The notes: a model not told the origin generated them from the letters alone. DNA of 64,000 nucleotides from Pseudomonas cavernicola (GCF_003596405.1 NZ_QYUR01000002.1:884501-948500), one strand, 5' to 3'. Shown: positions 28,399 through 37,576, counted from the first letter of the stretch. Program-made: numbers and translations.

Positions 28399-29025
28399 AT
28401 GAAGCTCTCTGCTGACGACCTCGCCCAAATCGCCGCCCTTACCCTTGAGCACTACAACCAGTGCGCCGAGGACTTCCGCGCGGGTACCCGCGATCACGAT
28501 GTGAGTCAGAACATCGCCGCGTTGTTGCGCCATATCGAGGCTGAGCCGCCGTTTACCCTCCTCGATTTTGGCTGTGGGCCGGGGCGCGATCTCAAGGTAT
28601 TCACTGGCTTGGGCCACGTGGCTATCGGGCTGGATGGCTCTTTGCGCTTTGCCGAGATGGCACGTGCCGACAGCGGCTGCGAGGTCTGGCAGCAGGACTT
28701 CCTCAAGCTCGATCTACCGGCGGAGCGCTTCGATGGCGTATTCGCCAATGCCGCGCTGTTTCATGTGCCAGGCCAGGAATTGCCACGGGTGTTGCGGCAA
28801 CTGCATGCCACGCTAAAACCTGGCGGCGTGCTGTTCAGCTCCAACCCGCGCGGGCACAATCAGGAAGGCTGGAATGCCGAGCGTTATGGCGCTTACCACG
28901 ATCTGCCGAGCTGGCGACGTTACCTGACAGCAGCGGGCTTCCAGGAACTCGAACACTACTACCGGCCGGCGGGTTTGCCACGCGAGCAACAGCCGTGGCT
29001 GGCCAGCGTGTGGCGCAAGCTATAA
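28399..29025 (+). CDS. Class I SAM-dependent methyltransferase
   Basis: 208 residues with the SAM-binding motif LLDFGCGPGRDL (about 53-64), the acidic loop GLDGS, and the later ANAALFHVPGQELPRVLRQL and LKPGGVLFSSNPRG blocks of small-molecule methyltransferases. Start ATG 28399 has no strong ribosome site. It stands alone between repeats and metQ; the substrate is not evident. Confidence 0.78.
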   Translation: MKLSADDLAQIAALTLEHYNQCAEDFRAGTRDHDVSQNIAALLRHIEAEPPFTLLDFGCGPGRDLKVFTGLGHVAIGLDGSLRFAEMARADSGCEVWQQDFLKLDLPAERFDGVFANAALFHVPGQELPRVLRQLHATLKPGGVLFSSNPRGHNQEGWNAERYGAYHDLPSWRRYLTAAGFQELEHYYRPAGLPREQQPWLASVWRKL

Positions 29026-29095
29026 CCGGCCTATCCGGACCATCGGCGGTGCCAAGAAGCACTCGACACAGCAAGTACGCTCAAGGTGAAGGGCT

Positions 29096-29121
29096 TTCGC
29101 GGGCATGGCCCGCTCCTACAA
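29096..29121. repeat. Half REP unit
   Basis: TTTCGCGGGCATGGCCCGCTCCTAC, one arm of the palindrome seen complete at 13274-13330. Confidence 0.65.
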
Positions 29122-29143
29122 AGAGCTTCAGCTCAACATTCGC

Positions 29144-29179
29144 AAAAAAACGCCGGCGCTAATACAAGCTCGCCGGCGT
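29144..29179 (-). terminator. Rho-independent terminator of metQ
   Basis: ACGCCGGCG / CGCCGGCGT arms with an 11-nt loop and TTTTTTT on the minus strand, 38 nt past the metQ stop. Confidence 0.88.
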
Positions 29180-29216
29180 GAGGAGAGACGTGAGGCGTGT
29201 TCACCCGGTGGTGAAA

Positions 29217-29999
29217 TCAGAACGCAGGAACCACGGCCCCCTGGTATTTCTGCTCGATGAAGGCTTTGACTTGCGGGCTGGTCAACGCGGCGGAGAGTTT
29301 CTTGATCGCGTCGCTGTTCTGGTTGTCCAGGCGCGCCACCAGGTAGTTCACGTAGGGCGAGCTGCGGTCTTCAATCACCAGGGCATCCTTGGCCGGGTTC
29401 AGCCCCGCTTCCAGGGCATAGTTGGTGTTGATCAGGTCCAGGTCGACTTGCTCCAGCACCCGCGGTAGCAGCGCGGACTCAAGCTCCTTGAATTTGAAGT
29501 TGTGCGGGTTCTTGGCGATGTCTTTAGGCGTCGCCAGGGCGTTTTTCGGGTCTTTCAAGGTCAGCAGGCCGGCTTTTTGTAGCAGGAGCAACGCCCGGCC
29601 GCTGTTGCTGCCTTCGTTGGGGATGGCGATGGTGGCGCCGTCCGGCAGTTCGCTGAGCGATTTGTACTTGGACGAATAACCACCAAAGGGCTCGACATGC
29701 ACACCGGTGACGATCACCAGATGGGTGCCCTTGCCGGCGTTGAAGTTGTCCAGGTACGGCTTGGTCTGGAAGTAGTTGGCGTCGAGGTGCTTCTCATCCA
29801 CTTGCAGGTTGGGCTGCACGTAGTCGGTGAACACCTTCACTTCCAGATCGACCCCCTCTTTCGCCAGCTGCGGTTTGATCAGCTCAAGAATCTCGGCATG
29901 CGGCACCGGCGTCGCCGCGACCACGAGTTTTTCCCCGGCTTGCGCCAGGCCAGCAGAGATGAAGGCAGCCAGGGCGGTGAGTAACAGAGCCTTTTTCAT
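29217..29999 (-). CDS. metQ: MetQ/NlpA-family methionine-type binding protein
   Basis: 260-residue NlpA-family binding protein for methionine or related organosulfur compounds. The signal peptide ends LAQA-G with no lipobox cysteine, so it should be soluble in the periplasm. Family blocks: VAATPVPHAEIL, FTDYVQPNLQVDEKHLDANYFQ and IPNEGSNSGRALLLLQKAGL. ATG at 29999 has AAGGA upstream. No metN or metI adjoins it, so it is an orphan here. Confidence 0.85.
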   Translation of the reverse strand: MKKALLLTALAAFISAGLAQAGEKLVVAATPVPHAEILELIKPQLAKEGVDLEVKVFTDYVQPNLQVDEKHLDANYFQTKPYLDNFNAGKGTHLVIVTGVHVEPFGGYSSKYKSLSELPDGATIAIPNEGSNSGRALLLLQKAGLLTLKDPKNALATPKDIAKNPHNFKFKELESALLPRVLEQVDLDLINTNYALEAGLNPAKDALVIEDRSSPYVNYLVARLDNQNSDAIKKLSAALTSPQVKAFIEQKYQGAVVPAF

Positions 30000-30108
30000 T
30001 TGATGTCCTTATGGAGGTTCTTCAGCAGCGTGAGACACGCCGGAATAAGAGGTGCCAGCGGCATTTGTTGGCTGGCGTGAGGCGGACGTTACGAGGATTT
30101 TTTATTCC

Positions 30109-30127
30109 AATAAAATACTGTTTTATT
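30109..30127. promoter_or_regulatory. AT-rich inverted repeat upstream of metQ
   Basis: AATAAAA-TACTG-TTTTATT, 110 bp upstream of metQ; one of several AT-rich palindromes before sulfur-related genes in this window. Confidence 0.35.
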
Positions 30128-30163
30128 ATTTTTATATGCCATTTTGTATAAGCGGTGAGGTTT

Positions 30164-30228
30164 GTAGGGCGGGTGCAACCCGCGCGTTAAAACGGATTAA
30201 GGTTCCGCGCGGGTTTCACCCGCCCTAC
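30164..30228. repeat. Palindromic repeat abutting the truncated activator gene
   Basis: GTAGGGCGGGTG-C-AACCCGCGCG and CGCGCGGGTTTCACCCGCCCTAC arms around AT-rich centre. Its edge is 4 bp from the stop codon of the sigma54 activator-like gene. Confidence 0.85.
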
Positions 30229-30232
30229 GATC

Positions 30233-31180
30233 TCAAGCCGACCTCTGCCGCAGCTGGCTGACGCGCTGCAATAGCACGTCCAACTGCGCCAGAGCGGCCT
30301 CCCCGGGCTGCTTGAGCAAGCGTTCCAGTTGCTGCTCTATCACCGTCAACGGCTCTAGCGCACCCACTAGTTTGAGGTGTTCGGGAAGAATTTCCGCGCC
30401 ACTGCTGACCAGCAGCGCGAAGTGAATGACGTTCTCCAGCTCGCGGGTGTTGCCCGGCCAGCCGTGCCATTCCAGCACCTGCTGCGCCGCGTGACTGATC
30501 AGCGGCACCGACAAACCCAGGCGTTGGGTGTAGATGCCGAGGAAGTACTCCGCCAAGGGCAGGATGTCGCCGACTCGCTCGCGCAACGGCGGCAGCAGCA
30601 AACGGCCCTCATTCAGGTAGAGGTAAAGACGCTCATGAAACTTGCCTGCCGCTACGGCCTGGGCCAGGTCGATGCTGGTCGCCGCGACCAGGCGCACATC
30701 CACCGGGCTCGGTTGCGGGGCGCCGACGCGGGTCACCTCGCGGGTCTCCAGGGCCGCGAGCAACTTGGTTTGCAGCGCCAGCGGCAGGTCGCCGATCTCG
30801 TCCAAATACAAGGTGCCGCCATTCGCCGAGCCGAACCAGCCGGCGCGGCTGCTGGCCGAACCTGCATGGGCGCCGGCGGCATAACCGAACAATTCGGCCT
30901 CCGCGTAAGTCGGGCTGAGGGTGCTGCAGCTCAGCGCGACAAACAGCCCCGGGCGATCACTCTCGCGGTGGATATGCCGCGCCAGCAATTCCTTGCCGGT
31001 GCCCATCTCGCCGTGGATCAGTACTGGCAAATGGCTGGGGGCGAGCTGCACAACCTCTTCGCGCAATTGCCGCGAACGCGCATCGACAAACACCAGCGCT
31101 TTAGCGCGGATGCTCAGCGGACTCTTATCCGCCTCCGGGAAGGTCAGCAGCGGCAGACCCAAGCTTTCAGTACGGCTCAT
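30233..31180 (-). CDS. SfnR-like sigma54 activator, C-terminally truncated
   Basis: 315-residue AAA+ bacterial enhancer-binding protein without an N-terminal receiver domain. Walker A GEMGTGKE (57-64) and Walker B GTLYLDEIGD (122-131) are intact, but the sigma54-contact loop reads GAHAGS (103-108) instead of GAFTGA, and FHERLYLYLN replaces the usual FRxDLYYRLN. The protein ends QLRQRSA with no Fis-type helix-turn-helix, right where a palindromic repeat begins. SfnR relatives switch on organosulfur genes under sulfur limitation; whether this copy still works is doubtful. Confidence 0.75.
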   Translation of the reverse strand: MSRTESLGLPLLTFPEADKSPLSIRAKALVFVDARSRQLREEVVQLAPSHLPVLIHGEMGTGKELLARHIHRESDRPGLFVALSCSTLSPTYAEAELFGYAAGAHAGSASSRAGWFGSANGGTLYLDEIGDLPLALQTKLLAALETREVTRVGAPQPSPVDVRLVAATSIDLAQAVAAGKFHERLYLYLNEGRLLLPPLRERVGDILPLAEYFLGIYTQRLGLSVPLISHAAQQVLEWHGWPGNTRELENVIHFALLVSSGAEILPEHLKLVGALEPLTVIEQQLERLLKQPGEAALAQLDVLLQRVSQLRQRSA

Positions 31181-31297
31181 GGCAGACTCCCGCCTAAGCC
31201 GACCTGACCACTCAGAGACTTAAGCGTGTAAAAGGCTATCGATACAGGGCGCGACGGACAGCGCTCCTGGCGAGGTGAATTGGTGCGAGTGCTGTTC

Positions 31298-31360
31298 GTA
31301 GGAGCGAGCTTGCTCGCGAACGCTCTTGCGCAAAGGCATCGCGAGCAAGCTCGCTCCTAC
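31298..31360. repeat. REP pair (BIME-like)
   Basis: GTAGGAGCGAGCTTGCTCGCGA and its perfect complement separated by 19 bp, in the gap between the activator and hydrolase genes. Confidence 0.88.
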
Positions 31361-31395
31361 AGGTTTGGCGGTTTTCCAGGTGCTCGACGGCCTCT

Positions 31396-31977
31396 TCAAG
31401 CACGGCGCCTGGCGTGTTGTTCGACCTGGCTCTGCAGGCGAAACAGGTAAGCGAAACCCTGCTCCCAACGTTGATGCCCGGACTTCACATTGATATGCCC
31501 GGCGCCACTCAAAATCGCCGCGTCAGCGCCCCAGTTGCGCGCCAACTCGATGGCACGGGTGGCACTCGCCGCCGAGTCGTTATCGGAACCGACCAACTGG
31601 CTGGGAAATGGCAGCGGCTGGCGCGGAATCGGCGCAAACCCTTGCAACGCCGCTGGACAGCCGGGCCGCTCGACATCCGCTGGCGCCACCAGCAGCGCTC
31701 CGCGAACCCGGCGCAACAGCTCCGGTGGGGCACTGGCCGCCCAATGCGCGACCGTCACGCAGCCCAGACTGTGGGCAATCAGAATTACCGGCGTGCTCTG
31801 CGCGGCGATGCTGCGCTCCAGCTCGGCGACCCACTCCGCCCGTTGCGGGGCGAGCCAATCGGCTTGCTCGACCCGCTGGCTGTTGGGCAGGCTGCGCTGC
31901 CAGTGACTTTGCCAATGCTCGTCGGCCGAGCCTTGCCAGCCCGGCACAATCAGATAGCGGATCGACTCGCTGCGCAT
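31396..31977 (-). CDS. RBBP9/YdeN-type serine hydrolase
   Basis: 193-residue alpha/beta hydrolase. It starts SIRYLIVPGWQGSADEHWQSHW, the family hallmark, with nucleophile elbow IAHSLGCVT near residue 79 and the catalytic His in SGAGHINVKSGH near the C-terminus. ATG at 31977 has GGAGG upstream; the longer frame to 32031 is unsupported. Its substrate is unknown; this family often sits beside sulfur-starvation genes in Pseudomonas. Confidence 0.85.
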   Translation of the reverse strand: MRSESIRYLIVPGWQGSADEHWQSHWQRSLPNSQRVEQADWLAPQRAEWVAELERSIAAQSTPVILIAHSLGCVTVAHWAASAPPELLRRVRGALLVAPADVERPGCPAALQGFAPIPRQPLPFPSQLVGSDNDSAASATRAIELARNWGADAAILSGAGHINVKSGHQRWEQGFAYLFRLQSQVEQHARRRA

Positions 31978-32042
31978 GGGGATGCCTCCTGCAAAATGGC
32001 TGTTTCGGCGGTCAGTATAGGGAGGGCTCATATACTCGTTAA

Positions 32043-32068
32043 GGAATAAGAAATTATTTAGTTATTCC
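32043..32068. promoter_or_regulatory. Inverted repeat upstream of the hydrolase gene
   Basis: GGAATAA / TTATTCC with a 12-bp spacer, 66 bp upstream of the hydrolase start. It belongs to the set of AT-rich palindromes before sulfur-related genes. The divergent region 31978-32404 otherwise shows only the oscA site below. Confidence 0.4.
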
Positions 32069-32302
32069 ATAAAAACCGAAACCGGGTTCCTTTTGCACAG
32101 CAGCCGAACCTTCCCCGCTCCGTCGATTAGTTGCGCGACCGCCTACCGTCACAGCAACTTTGCAGCTGCTCCAGCAGCCCTGCTGCGAGCCATTCAGGCC
32201 GCCGGCCAACACTTCGCCACCGCCCCTTGTCGCGGCACCCGTGCGCTGAATAACGCGCGCTGAACGCTGCGCAAACCTAACCTTCGATACAGTTATATAA
32301 AA

Positions 32303-32327
32303 ATTCTTAAATAGTATTTTTAAGAAT
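32303..32327. promoter_or_regulatory. Inverted repeat upstream of oscA
   Basis: ATTCTTAAA / TTTAAGAAT with a 7-bp spacer, about 78 bp upstream of oscA. The ATTCTT/AAGAAT half-sites match those at 23206-23224. Candidate CysB site (inference). Confidence 0.45.
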
Positions 32328-32404
32328 ATTACGCCTCACCCTACTATCCGCTCCACGCCCACTGACCCCGACGCGTCAGGGGCGCTTTTCCAAGGAGCAG
32401 ATTG

Positions 32405-32587
32405 ATGAGCGCATCCCTTCGAAGCATTGAAGGCCAGGACGAAGCCGGCATCCTGCGCGAGGTCCAAAGTGCCCTGCTGGGCCTGCGGTTTGGCTCGGTG
32501 GAGATCACCGTACATAACGGCCAGGTCGTGCAGATCGAACGTAAGGAAAAATTCCGCCTGCAGCAGCCCGCCGGCAAGCAAGCTTGA
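32405..32587 (+). CDS. oscA: OscA-type small protein (DUF2292/YezD family)
   Basis: 60-residue protein with the compact YezD-type core REVQSALLGLRFGSVEITVHNGQVVQIERKEK. AAGGAG precedes ATG 32405 by 7 nt. It lies directly upstream of sbp-cysTWA, the position of oscA in Pseudomonas, where it is needed for organosulfur use and chromate tolerance under sulfur starvation. Its molecular action is not known. Confidence 0.85.
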   Translation: MSASLRSIEGQDEAGILREVQSALLGLRFGSVEITVHNGQVVQIERKEKFRLQQPAGKQA

Positions 32588-32629
32588 TTTGAACCAACCA
32601 GGGCAGGCTCGACTGGACTACCGGAGGGC

Positions 32630-32722
32630 ATGGGAATGAACGCGAACATTACGAGCAGCACGCACATGAACAGCCACCGGTATTGCCGTTGTAGCCCGCG
32701 AATGCGGATCGGAACCCCATAA
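32630..32722 (+). CDS. Possible 30-residue Cys-containing leader peptide
   Basis: A short frame (MGMNANITSSTHMNSHRYCR... ending in a proline) between oscA and sbp, with CCGGAGGGC directly before the ATG, which is a little close for a ribosome site. It has two cysteine codons in a YCRCSP motif. A cysteine-sensing leader is conceivable, but part of its 3' half resembles a GTAGCCCG-type repeat, so it may be chance. Confidence 0.3.
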   Translation: MGMNANITSSTHMNSHRYCRCSPRMRIGTP

Positions 32723-32772
32723 GAAACTCAGCACCAACACTTGAACAAAATTGAATCTTTAGGAGTTACACC

Positions 32773-33771
32773 ATGTCCATTCGCCGTTTTGCCCTGGCAG
32801 CCCTGGCCAGCGCCCTGATCGCCGGCCCAGCCGTTGCGGCCACCGAGATCCTCAACGTGTCCTACGACCCGACGCGTGAGCTGTACCAAGAGTACAACGC
32901 TGAATTCAACAAATACTGGCAAGCCCAGGGCCACGAAGCCGTCACCGTGCAACAGTCCCACGGCGGCTCGGGCAAACAGGCACGGGCGGTGATCGACGGC
33001 CTGCGTGCCGACGTCGTGACCCTGGCGCTGGCCGGTGATATCGACGAGTTGAACAAGCTTGGCAAACTGATCCCGGCCGATTGGCAATCGCGTCTGCCAA
33101 ACGCCAGCACCCCGTACACTTCGACCATCGTGTTCCTGGTTCGCAAGGGCAACCCGAAAGGCATCAAGGACTGGGATGACCTGACCAAAGCCGGCGTCGA
33201 AGTCATCACGCCGAACCCGAAAACCTCCGGCGGCGCACGCTGGAACTTCCTTGCCGCCTGGGCCTACGGCCTGCAGAAATACGGCAGCGAAGCCAAGGCC
33301 CAAGACTACGTGCAGAAGCTCTACAAGAACGTCCCGGTCCTCGACACTGGCGCCCGTGGTTCGACCATCACCTTCGTCAACAACAACATCGGCGACGTGC
33401 TGCTGGCCTGGGAAAACGAGGCCTTCCTAGCGCTCAAGGAGCAGGGTGGCGAGAACTTCGAAATCGTCGCACCATCGCTGTCGATCCTGGCCGAACCGCC
33501 GGTTGCCGTCGTCGACAAGAACGTCGACAAGAAAGGCACCCGCGACGTGGCGGAAGCTTATCTGAAACACCTGTACAGCCCTGAAGCCCAACGCATCGCT
33601 GCGAAGAACTTCTACCGCCCACGGGATGAAAAAGTTGCCGCAGAGTTTGCCAAGCAATTCCCGACGCTGAAGCTGGTTACTATCGACAAAGACTTCAACG
33701 GTTGGAAAACTGCACAGCCGAAATTCTTTAACGACGGCGGCATCTTCGACAAGATTTACCAAGCGCAATAA
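32773..33771 (+). CDS. sbp: Periplasmic sulfate-binding protein Sbp
   Basis: 332-residue sulfate-binding protein with a ~22-residue signal peptide ending AVAA-T, then [40 protein letters not shown] and [29 protein letters not shown] precedes ATG 32773. It heads the sulfate importer operon sbp-cysT-cysW-cysA. A hairpin between it and cysT probably keeps its message more abundant than the permease part. Confidence 0.95.
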   Translation: MSIRRFALAALASALIAGPAVAATEILNVSYDPTRELYQEYNAEFNKYWQAQGHEAVTVQQSHGGSGKQARAVIDGLRADVVTLALAGDIDELNKLGKLIPADWQSRLPNASTPYTSTIVFLVRKGNPKGIKDWDDLTKAGVEVITPNPKTSGGARWNFLAAWAYGLQKYGSEAKAQDYVQKLYKNVPVLDTGARGSTITFVNNNIGDVLLAWENEAFLALKEQGGENFEIVAPSLSILAEPPVAVVDKNVDKKGTRDVAEAYLKHLYSPEAQRIAAKNFYRPRDEKVAAEFAKQFPTLKLVTIDKDFNGWKTAQPKFFNDGGIFDKIYQAQ

Positions 33772-33785
33772 GCGCTAAACGACAG

Positions 33786-33815
33786 GCCCCGGCTCTTACC
33801 GAAAAGAGTCGGGGC
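33786..33815 (+). promoter_or_regulatory. Hairpin between sbp and cysT
   Basis: GCCCCGGCTCTT / AAAAGAGTCGGGGC stem with ACCG loop, 15 nt past the sbp stop, without a run of T. Likely partial terminator or 3' stabiliser of the binding-protein transcript. Confidence 0.6.
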
Positions 33816-33946
33816 TCTGTGCTGTAGTAAGCACTGACACAACAGACCAATCCCCGTGTAGTCGGAAACAATGGTTTGGTTCAGGGCCCCAGAAGCATCA
33901 GTAGCCGCGGATTGGCACCGGGCTGCAACCGTTAACAAGGACTTCT

Positions 33947-34765
33947 ATGTCTCGCCGTATCTCCCCCGTCATACCCGGCTTCGGGCTGACGCTGGGTTAC
34001 ACCCTGGTGTACCTCAGTTTGATTGTGCTGATTCCGCTAGCCGCCATGTTCTTGAAAACCAGCCAGCTCAGCTGGGATCAATTCTGGGCCATCATTTCCG
34101 CACCGCGGGTACTTGCCGCCCTGAAGCTCAGCTTCGGCACGGCGCTGGCCGCCGCCATCCTCAACGGCGTTATCGGCACCCTGCTGGCCTGGGTGTTGGT
34201 GCGCTATGAGTTCCCCGGGCGCAAAATCATCGACGCGATGATCGACCTGCCGTTCGCCCTGCCGACCGCCGTGGCCGGTATCGCGCTGACCGCGCTGTAT
34301 GCCCCGGCCGGCCTGATCGGCCAGTTCGCCACCGACCTCGGCTTCAAAATCGCCTTTACCCCATTGGGCATCACCCTGGCACTGACCTTCGTCACGCTGC
34401 CTTTTGTGGTGCGGACGGTGCAGCCGGTGCTGGCCGATATCCCGCGCGAGGTCGAAGAAGCCGCCGCCTGTCTCGGCGCCAAACCCTTGCAGGTGTTCCG
34501 CCATGTGCTCGTGCCAGCCTTGCTGCCAGCCTGGCTGACCGGCTTCGCGCTGGCCTTTGCCCGTGGCGTCGGGGAGTACGGTTCGGTGATTTTCATCGCC
34601 GGCAACATGCCGATGAAAACCGAGATTCTGCCGCTGCTGATCATGGTCAAACTCGACCAATACGATTACACCGGCGCCACCTCCATCGGCGTGCTGATGC
34701 TGGTGGTGTCCTTCGTTCTGCTGCTGTTGATCAACCTACTGCAGCGCCGCATCGAAACCCCATAA
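33947..34765 (+). CDS. cysT: Sulfate ABC transporter permease CysT
   Basis: 272-residue inner-membrane permease with six hydrophobic segments. The EAA loop is EVEEAAACLGAKPLQVFRHV (near residue 168). AAGGA precedes ATG 33947. It pairs with CysW and CysA; 12 bp separate it from cysW. Confidence 0.95.
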   Translation: MSRRISPVIPGFGLTLGYTLVYLSLIVLIPLAAMFLKTSQLSWDQFWAIISAPRVLAALKLSFGTALAAAILNGVIGTLLAWVLVRYEFPGRKIIDAMIDLPFALPTAVAGIALTALYAPAGLIGQFATDLGFKIAFTPLGITLALTFVTLPFVVRTVQPVLADIPREVEEAAACLGAKPLQVFRHVLVPALLPAWLTGFALAFARGVGEYGSVIFIAGNMPMKTEILPLLIMVKLDQYDYTGATSIGVLMLVVSFVLLLLINLLQRRIETP

Positions 34766-34777
34766 AAGGAGCGCGAC

Positions 34778-35650
34778 ATGTCTACTGCAACGCTAACTGC
34801 CGCCTCCTCCGCCAACGCCGCCCGGCGCGGCAATGCCATCGCCCGGCGGGTGCTGATCAGCCTGGCCTGGCTGGTGTTCGGTCTGTTTCTCCTGCTGCCG
34901 CTGTTCGTGGTGGTCTCGGAAGGCTTGAAGATGGGCCTTGGACCGTTCTTCACGGCGATCTTCGAACCGGACGCGCTGTCCGCCCTCAAGCTGACGCTGA
35001 TCGCCGTGGCCATCTCGCTGCCGCTCAACGTCCTGTTCGGCGTCTGCGCCGCCTGGTGCGTGAGCAAGTACGAGTTCCGCGGCAAAAGCATACTGGTGAC
35101 CCTGATCGACCTGCCGTTCTCGGTGTCACCGGTGATCGCCGGTCTGATCTACGTGCTGCTGTTCGGCGCCCAGGGCTATTTCGGCTCCTGGCTGCAGGAC
35201 CATGACATCCAGATCGTGTTCGCCGTGCCGGGCATCGTGCTGGCGACCATCTTCGTCACCGTGCCCTTCGTGGCCCGCGAGTTGATCCCGCTGATGCAGG
35301 AACAAGGCACCCAGGAAGAGGAAGCCGCACGCCTGCTCGGCGCCAATGGCTGGCAGATGTTCTGGCATGTGACCGTGCCGAACATCAAATGGGGTCTGAT
35401 CTATGGCGTGGTGCTCTGCACGGCGCGCGCCATGGGCGAGTTCGGCGCGGTGTCGGTGGTCTCCGGGCACATCCGCGGCGTTACCAACACCCTGCCGCTG
35501 CACGTCGAAATTCTTTACAACGAATACAACCACGTCGCTGCCTTCAGCGTCGCCAGCCTGCTGTTGATCCTGGCGCTGTTCATCCTGCTGCTCAAGCAGT
35601 GGAGCGAAGCCCGTCTAGCCCGCCTACGCCACAGCGGCGCGGAGGAATAA
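34778..35650 (+). CDS. cysW: Sulfate ABC transporter permease CysW
   Basis: 290-residue permease with an N-terminal cytoplasmic stretch, about six hydrophobic segments and the EAA loop [20 protein letters not shown]. It contains the CysW-type [15 protein letters not shown] block. AAGGAG precedes ATG 34778; only 4 bp separate it from cysA. Confidence 0.95.
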   Translation: MSTATLTAASSANAARRGNAIARRVLISLAWLVFGLFLLLPLFVVVSEGLKMGLGPFFTAIFEPDALSALKLTLIAVAISLPLNVLFGVCAAWCVSKYEFRGKSILVTLIDLPFSVSPVIAGLIYVLLFGAQGYFGSWLQDHDIQIVFAVPGIVLATIFVTVPFVARELIPLMQEQGTQEEEAARLLGANGWQMFWHVTVPNIKWGLIYGVVLCTARAMGEFGAVSVVSGHIRGVTNTLPLHVEILYNEYNHVAAFSVASLLLILALFILLLKQWSEARLARLRHSGAEE

Positions 35651-35654
35651 GTTC

Positions 35655-36644
35655 ATGTCCATCGAAATCAGTAACGTCAGCAAACGCTTCAATGCTTTCC
35701 AGGCCTTGAACCAGATCAACCTGGACATCCACAGTGGCGAACTGGTCGCCCTGCTCGGCCCGTCCGGCTGCGGCAAGACCACGCTGCTGCGGATCATCGC
35801 CGGCCTGGAAACCCCCGACCAGGGCAACATCGTCTTTCACGGCGAGGACGTATCCGGGCACGACGTGCGTGATCGCAACGTCGGCTTCGTGTTTCAGCAT
35901 TACGCGCTGTTCCGCCACATGACGGTGTTCGACAACGTCGCCTTCGGCCTGCGTATGAAAGCCAAGCACGAGCGCCCGAACGAAACGCAGATTGCCGAAA
36001 AGGTCCACGAACTGCTGAGCATGGTCCAACTCGACTGGCTTGCCGACCGCTACCCGGAGCAGCTCTCCGGCGGCCAGCGCCAGCGTATCGCCCTGGCCCG
36101 CGCCTTGGCGGTGGAACCCAAGGTGCTACTGCTCGATGAACCCTTCGGTGCGCTGGATGCCAAGGTACGCAAGGAGCTGCGCCGCTGGCTGGCGCGCCTG
36201 CACGAAGACATCAACCTGACCTCGGTGTTCGTGACCCATGACCAGGAAGAAGCGATGGAAGTCGCCGACCGTATCGTGGTGATGAACAAGGGCGTGATCG
36301 AGCAAATCGGCTCGCCGGGCGAGGTCTATGAGAACCCGGCCAGCGATTTCGTCTATCACTTCCTCGGCGACTCCAACCGTCTGCACATGGGCGACGATCA
36401 TCATGTGCTGTTCCGCCCGCATGAAGTCTCGTTGTCGCGTACCGCCGTGGAAGGCCATCAGCCCGCTGAAGTCCGCGATATCCGCCCGCTGGGTGCGATC
36501 ACCCGGGTGACCCTCAAGGTCGCTGGGCAAGATGAGCCGATCGAAGCGGAAGTGGTCAAGGATCATGACAGCCTGACTGGCCTGGTTCGCGGTGAAACCC
36601 TGTACTTCAAACCCAAGGTCTGGCAGTCGCAAGCCGGTCTCTAA
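35655..36644 (+). CDS. cysA: Sulfate ABC transporter ATPase CysA
   Basis: 329-residue ATPase. Walker [10 protein letters not shown] at 35-43, signature [15 protein letters not shown], Walker [12 protein letters not shown], then a C-terminal TOBE-like domain beginning near residue 240. GAGGAA precedes ATG 35655. Last gene of the importer operon. Confidence 0.96.
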   Translation: MSIEISNVSKRFNAFQALNQINLDIHSGELVALLGPSGCGKTTLLRIIAGLETPDQGNIVFHGEDVSGHDVRDRNVGFVFQHYALFRHMTVFDNVAFGLRMKAKHERPNETQIAEKVHELLSMVQLDWLADRYPEQLSGGQRQRIALARALAVEPKVLLLDEPFGALDAKVRKELRRWLARLHEDINLTSVFVTHDQEEAMEVADRIVVMNKGVIEQIGSPGEVYENPASDFVYHFLGDSNRLHMGDDHHVLFRPHEVSLSRTAVEGHQPAEVRDIRPLGAITRVTLKVAGQDEPIEAEVVKDHDSLTGLVRGETLYFKPKVWQSQAGL

Positions 36645-36766
36645 GTCCGCGTGGCCGGCCTTGAACGCCGGCCAGGGCAAACTATGCTCAGCGCAAGGCG
36701 CTGCAGAGCGCCGCCCGCCCTCGCCGCGGCCGGGGCAGCCCTCCTTGAGCAAGGAAGTTCACCGCC

Positions 36767-37576
36767 ATGAGCCTTTTCCGCCGCTGCCTGCTGGTTCTGC
36801 TGTTGAGCCTGGCGCAAGCCCAGGCAGAAGATCAGGCCGTCGCTCCGGTACGCGTCGGCTTCCTGGAATTCCCGCCCTACTCTTACCTGGACACGCTCGG
36901 CAGTCCCGCCGGCTCGATGATCGACTTTGCCGAACGGCTGTTCGAATTGGCCGGGCTGCCAGTCGAAATGACCCCCTACCCACCTGCCCGCCTGTACAAG
37001 AACCTGCAGGACGGCTCGACCGAGGTCACCCTCGGCGCCGTGGGCAACCCGATGCTGCGCGAACACACGCTGAACGGCAGCGAGGTGATCGGCTCGCTCG
37101 ACCTCAACCTTTACTACCCCGCCGGCCAGGCGCCCCCACAGCTCCCTCAGGACCTCATCGGCAAACGCCTGCTGCTGATCCACGGCTTCACCTACTGGGC
37201 CCCGGAGGCCCGGAAGCTCCTGGAAGACCAGAGCCTGGGGTTGATTCTGCAAACCACCCACCGCCACCTGGCGGCCATCGAAATGCTCGACAAGCGGCGC
37301 ACCGATTACCTCCTCGACTATCAAATGCCGGTCGAAGAAGCCCTGCAGCAAAGCCAGCGCCCGGCGTTGCCAGCCCTGACCCTACATAGCCTGCCGCTGG
37401 GGCTAATCTTCTCGCGCCACTCCATGCGCAGCGAGCTGCTGCGCCAACGCCTGGAGGGCGCCTACCAACAGCTCAAGGACAGCGGTGAGCTGCAAGAGTG
37501 GCGGCGGGCCATGCGCCTGCATAGCGGCGGCCCGCGTATCGGGACAACCGCCCTTAGCACCAACCCAACGCCATGA
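36767..37576 (+). CDS. Periplasmic solute-binding protein, family 3 type
   Basis: 269 residues with a ~20-residue signal peptide (MSLFRRCLLVLLLSLAQAQA) and VRVGFLEFPPYSYLD...GSMIDFAERLFELAG, typical of amino-acid-type binding domains. It has no lipobox and no adjacent permease or kinase, so it may be a stand-alone sensor-like protein, as is common in Pseudomonas. It starts 122 bp after cysA. Ligand unknown. Confidence 0.75.
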   Translation: MSLFRRCLLVLLLSLAQAQAEDQAVAPVRVGFLEFPPYSYLDTLGSPAGSMIDFAERLFELAGLPVEMTPYPPARLYKNLQDGSTEVTLGAVGNPMLREHTLNGSEVIGSLDLNLYYPAGQAPPQLPQDLIGKRLLLIHGFTYWAPEARKLLEDQSLGLILQTTHRHLAAIEMLDKRRTDYLLDYQMPVEEALQQSQRPALPALTLHSLPLGLIFSRHSMRSELLRQRLEGAYQQLKDSGELQEWRRAMRLHSGGPRIGTTALSTNPTP

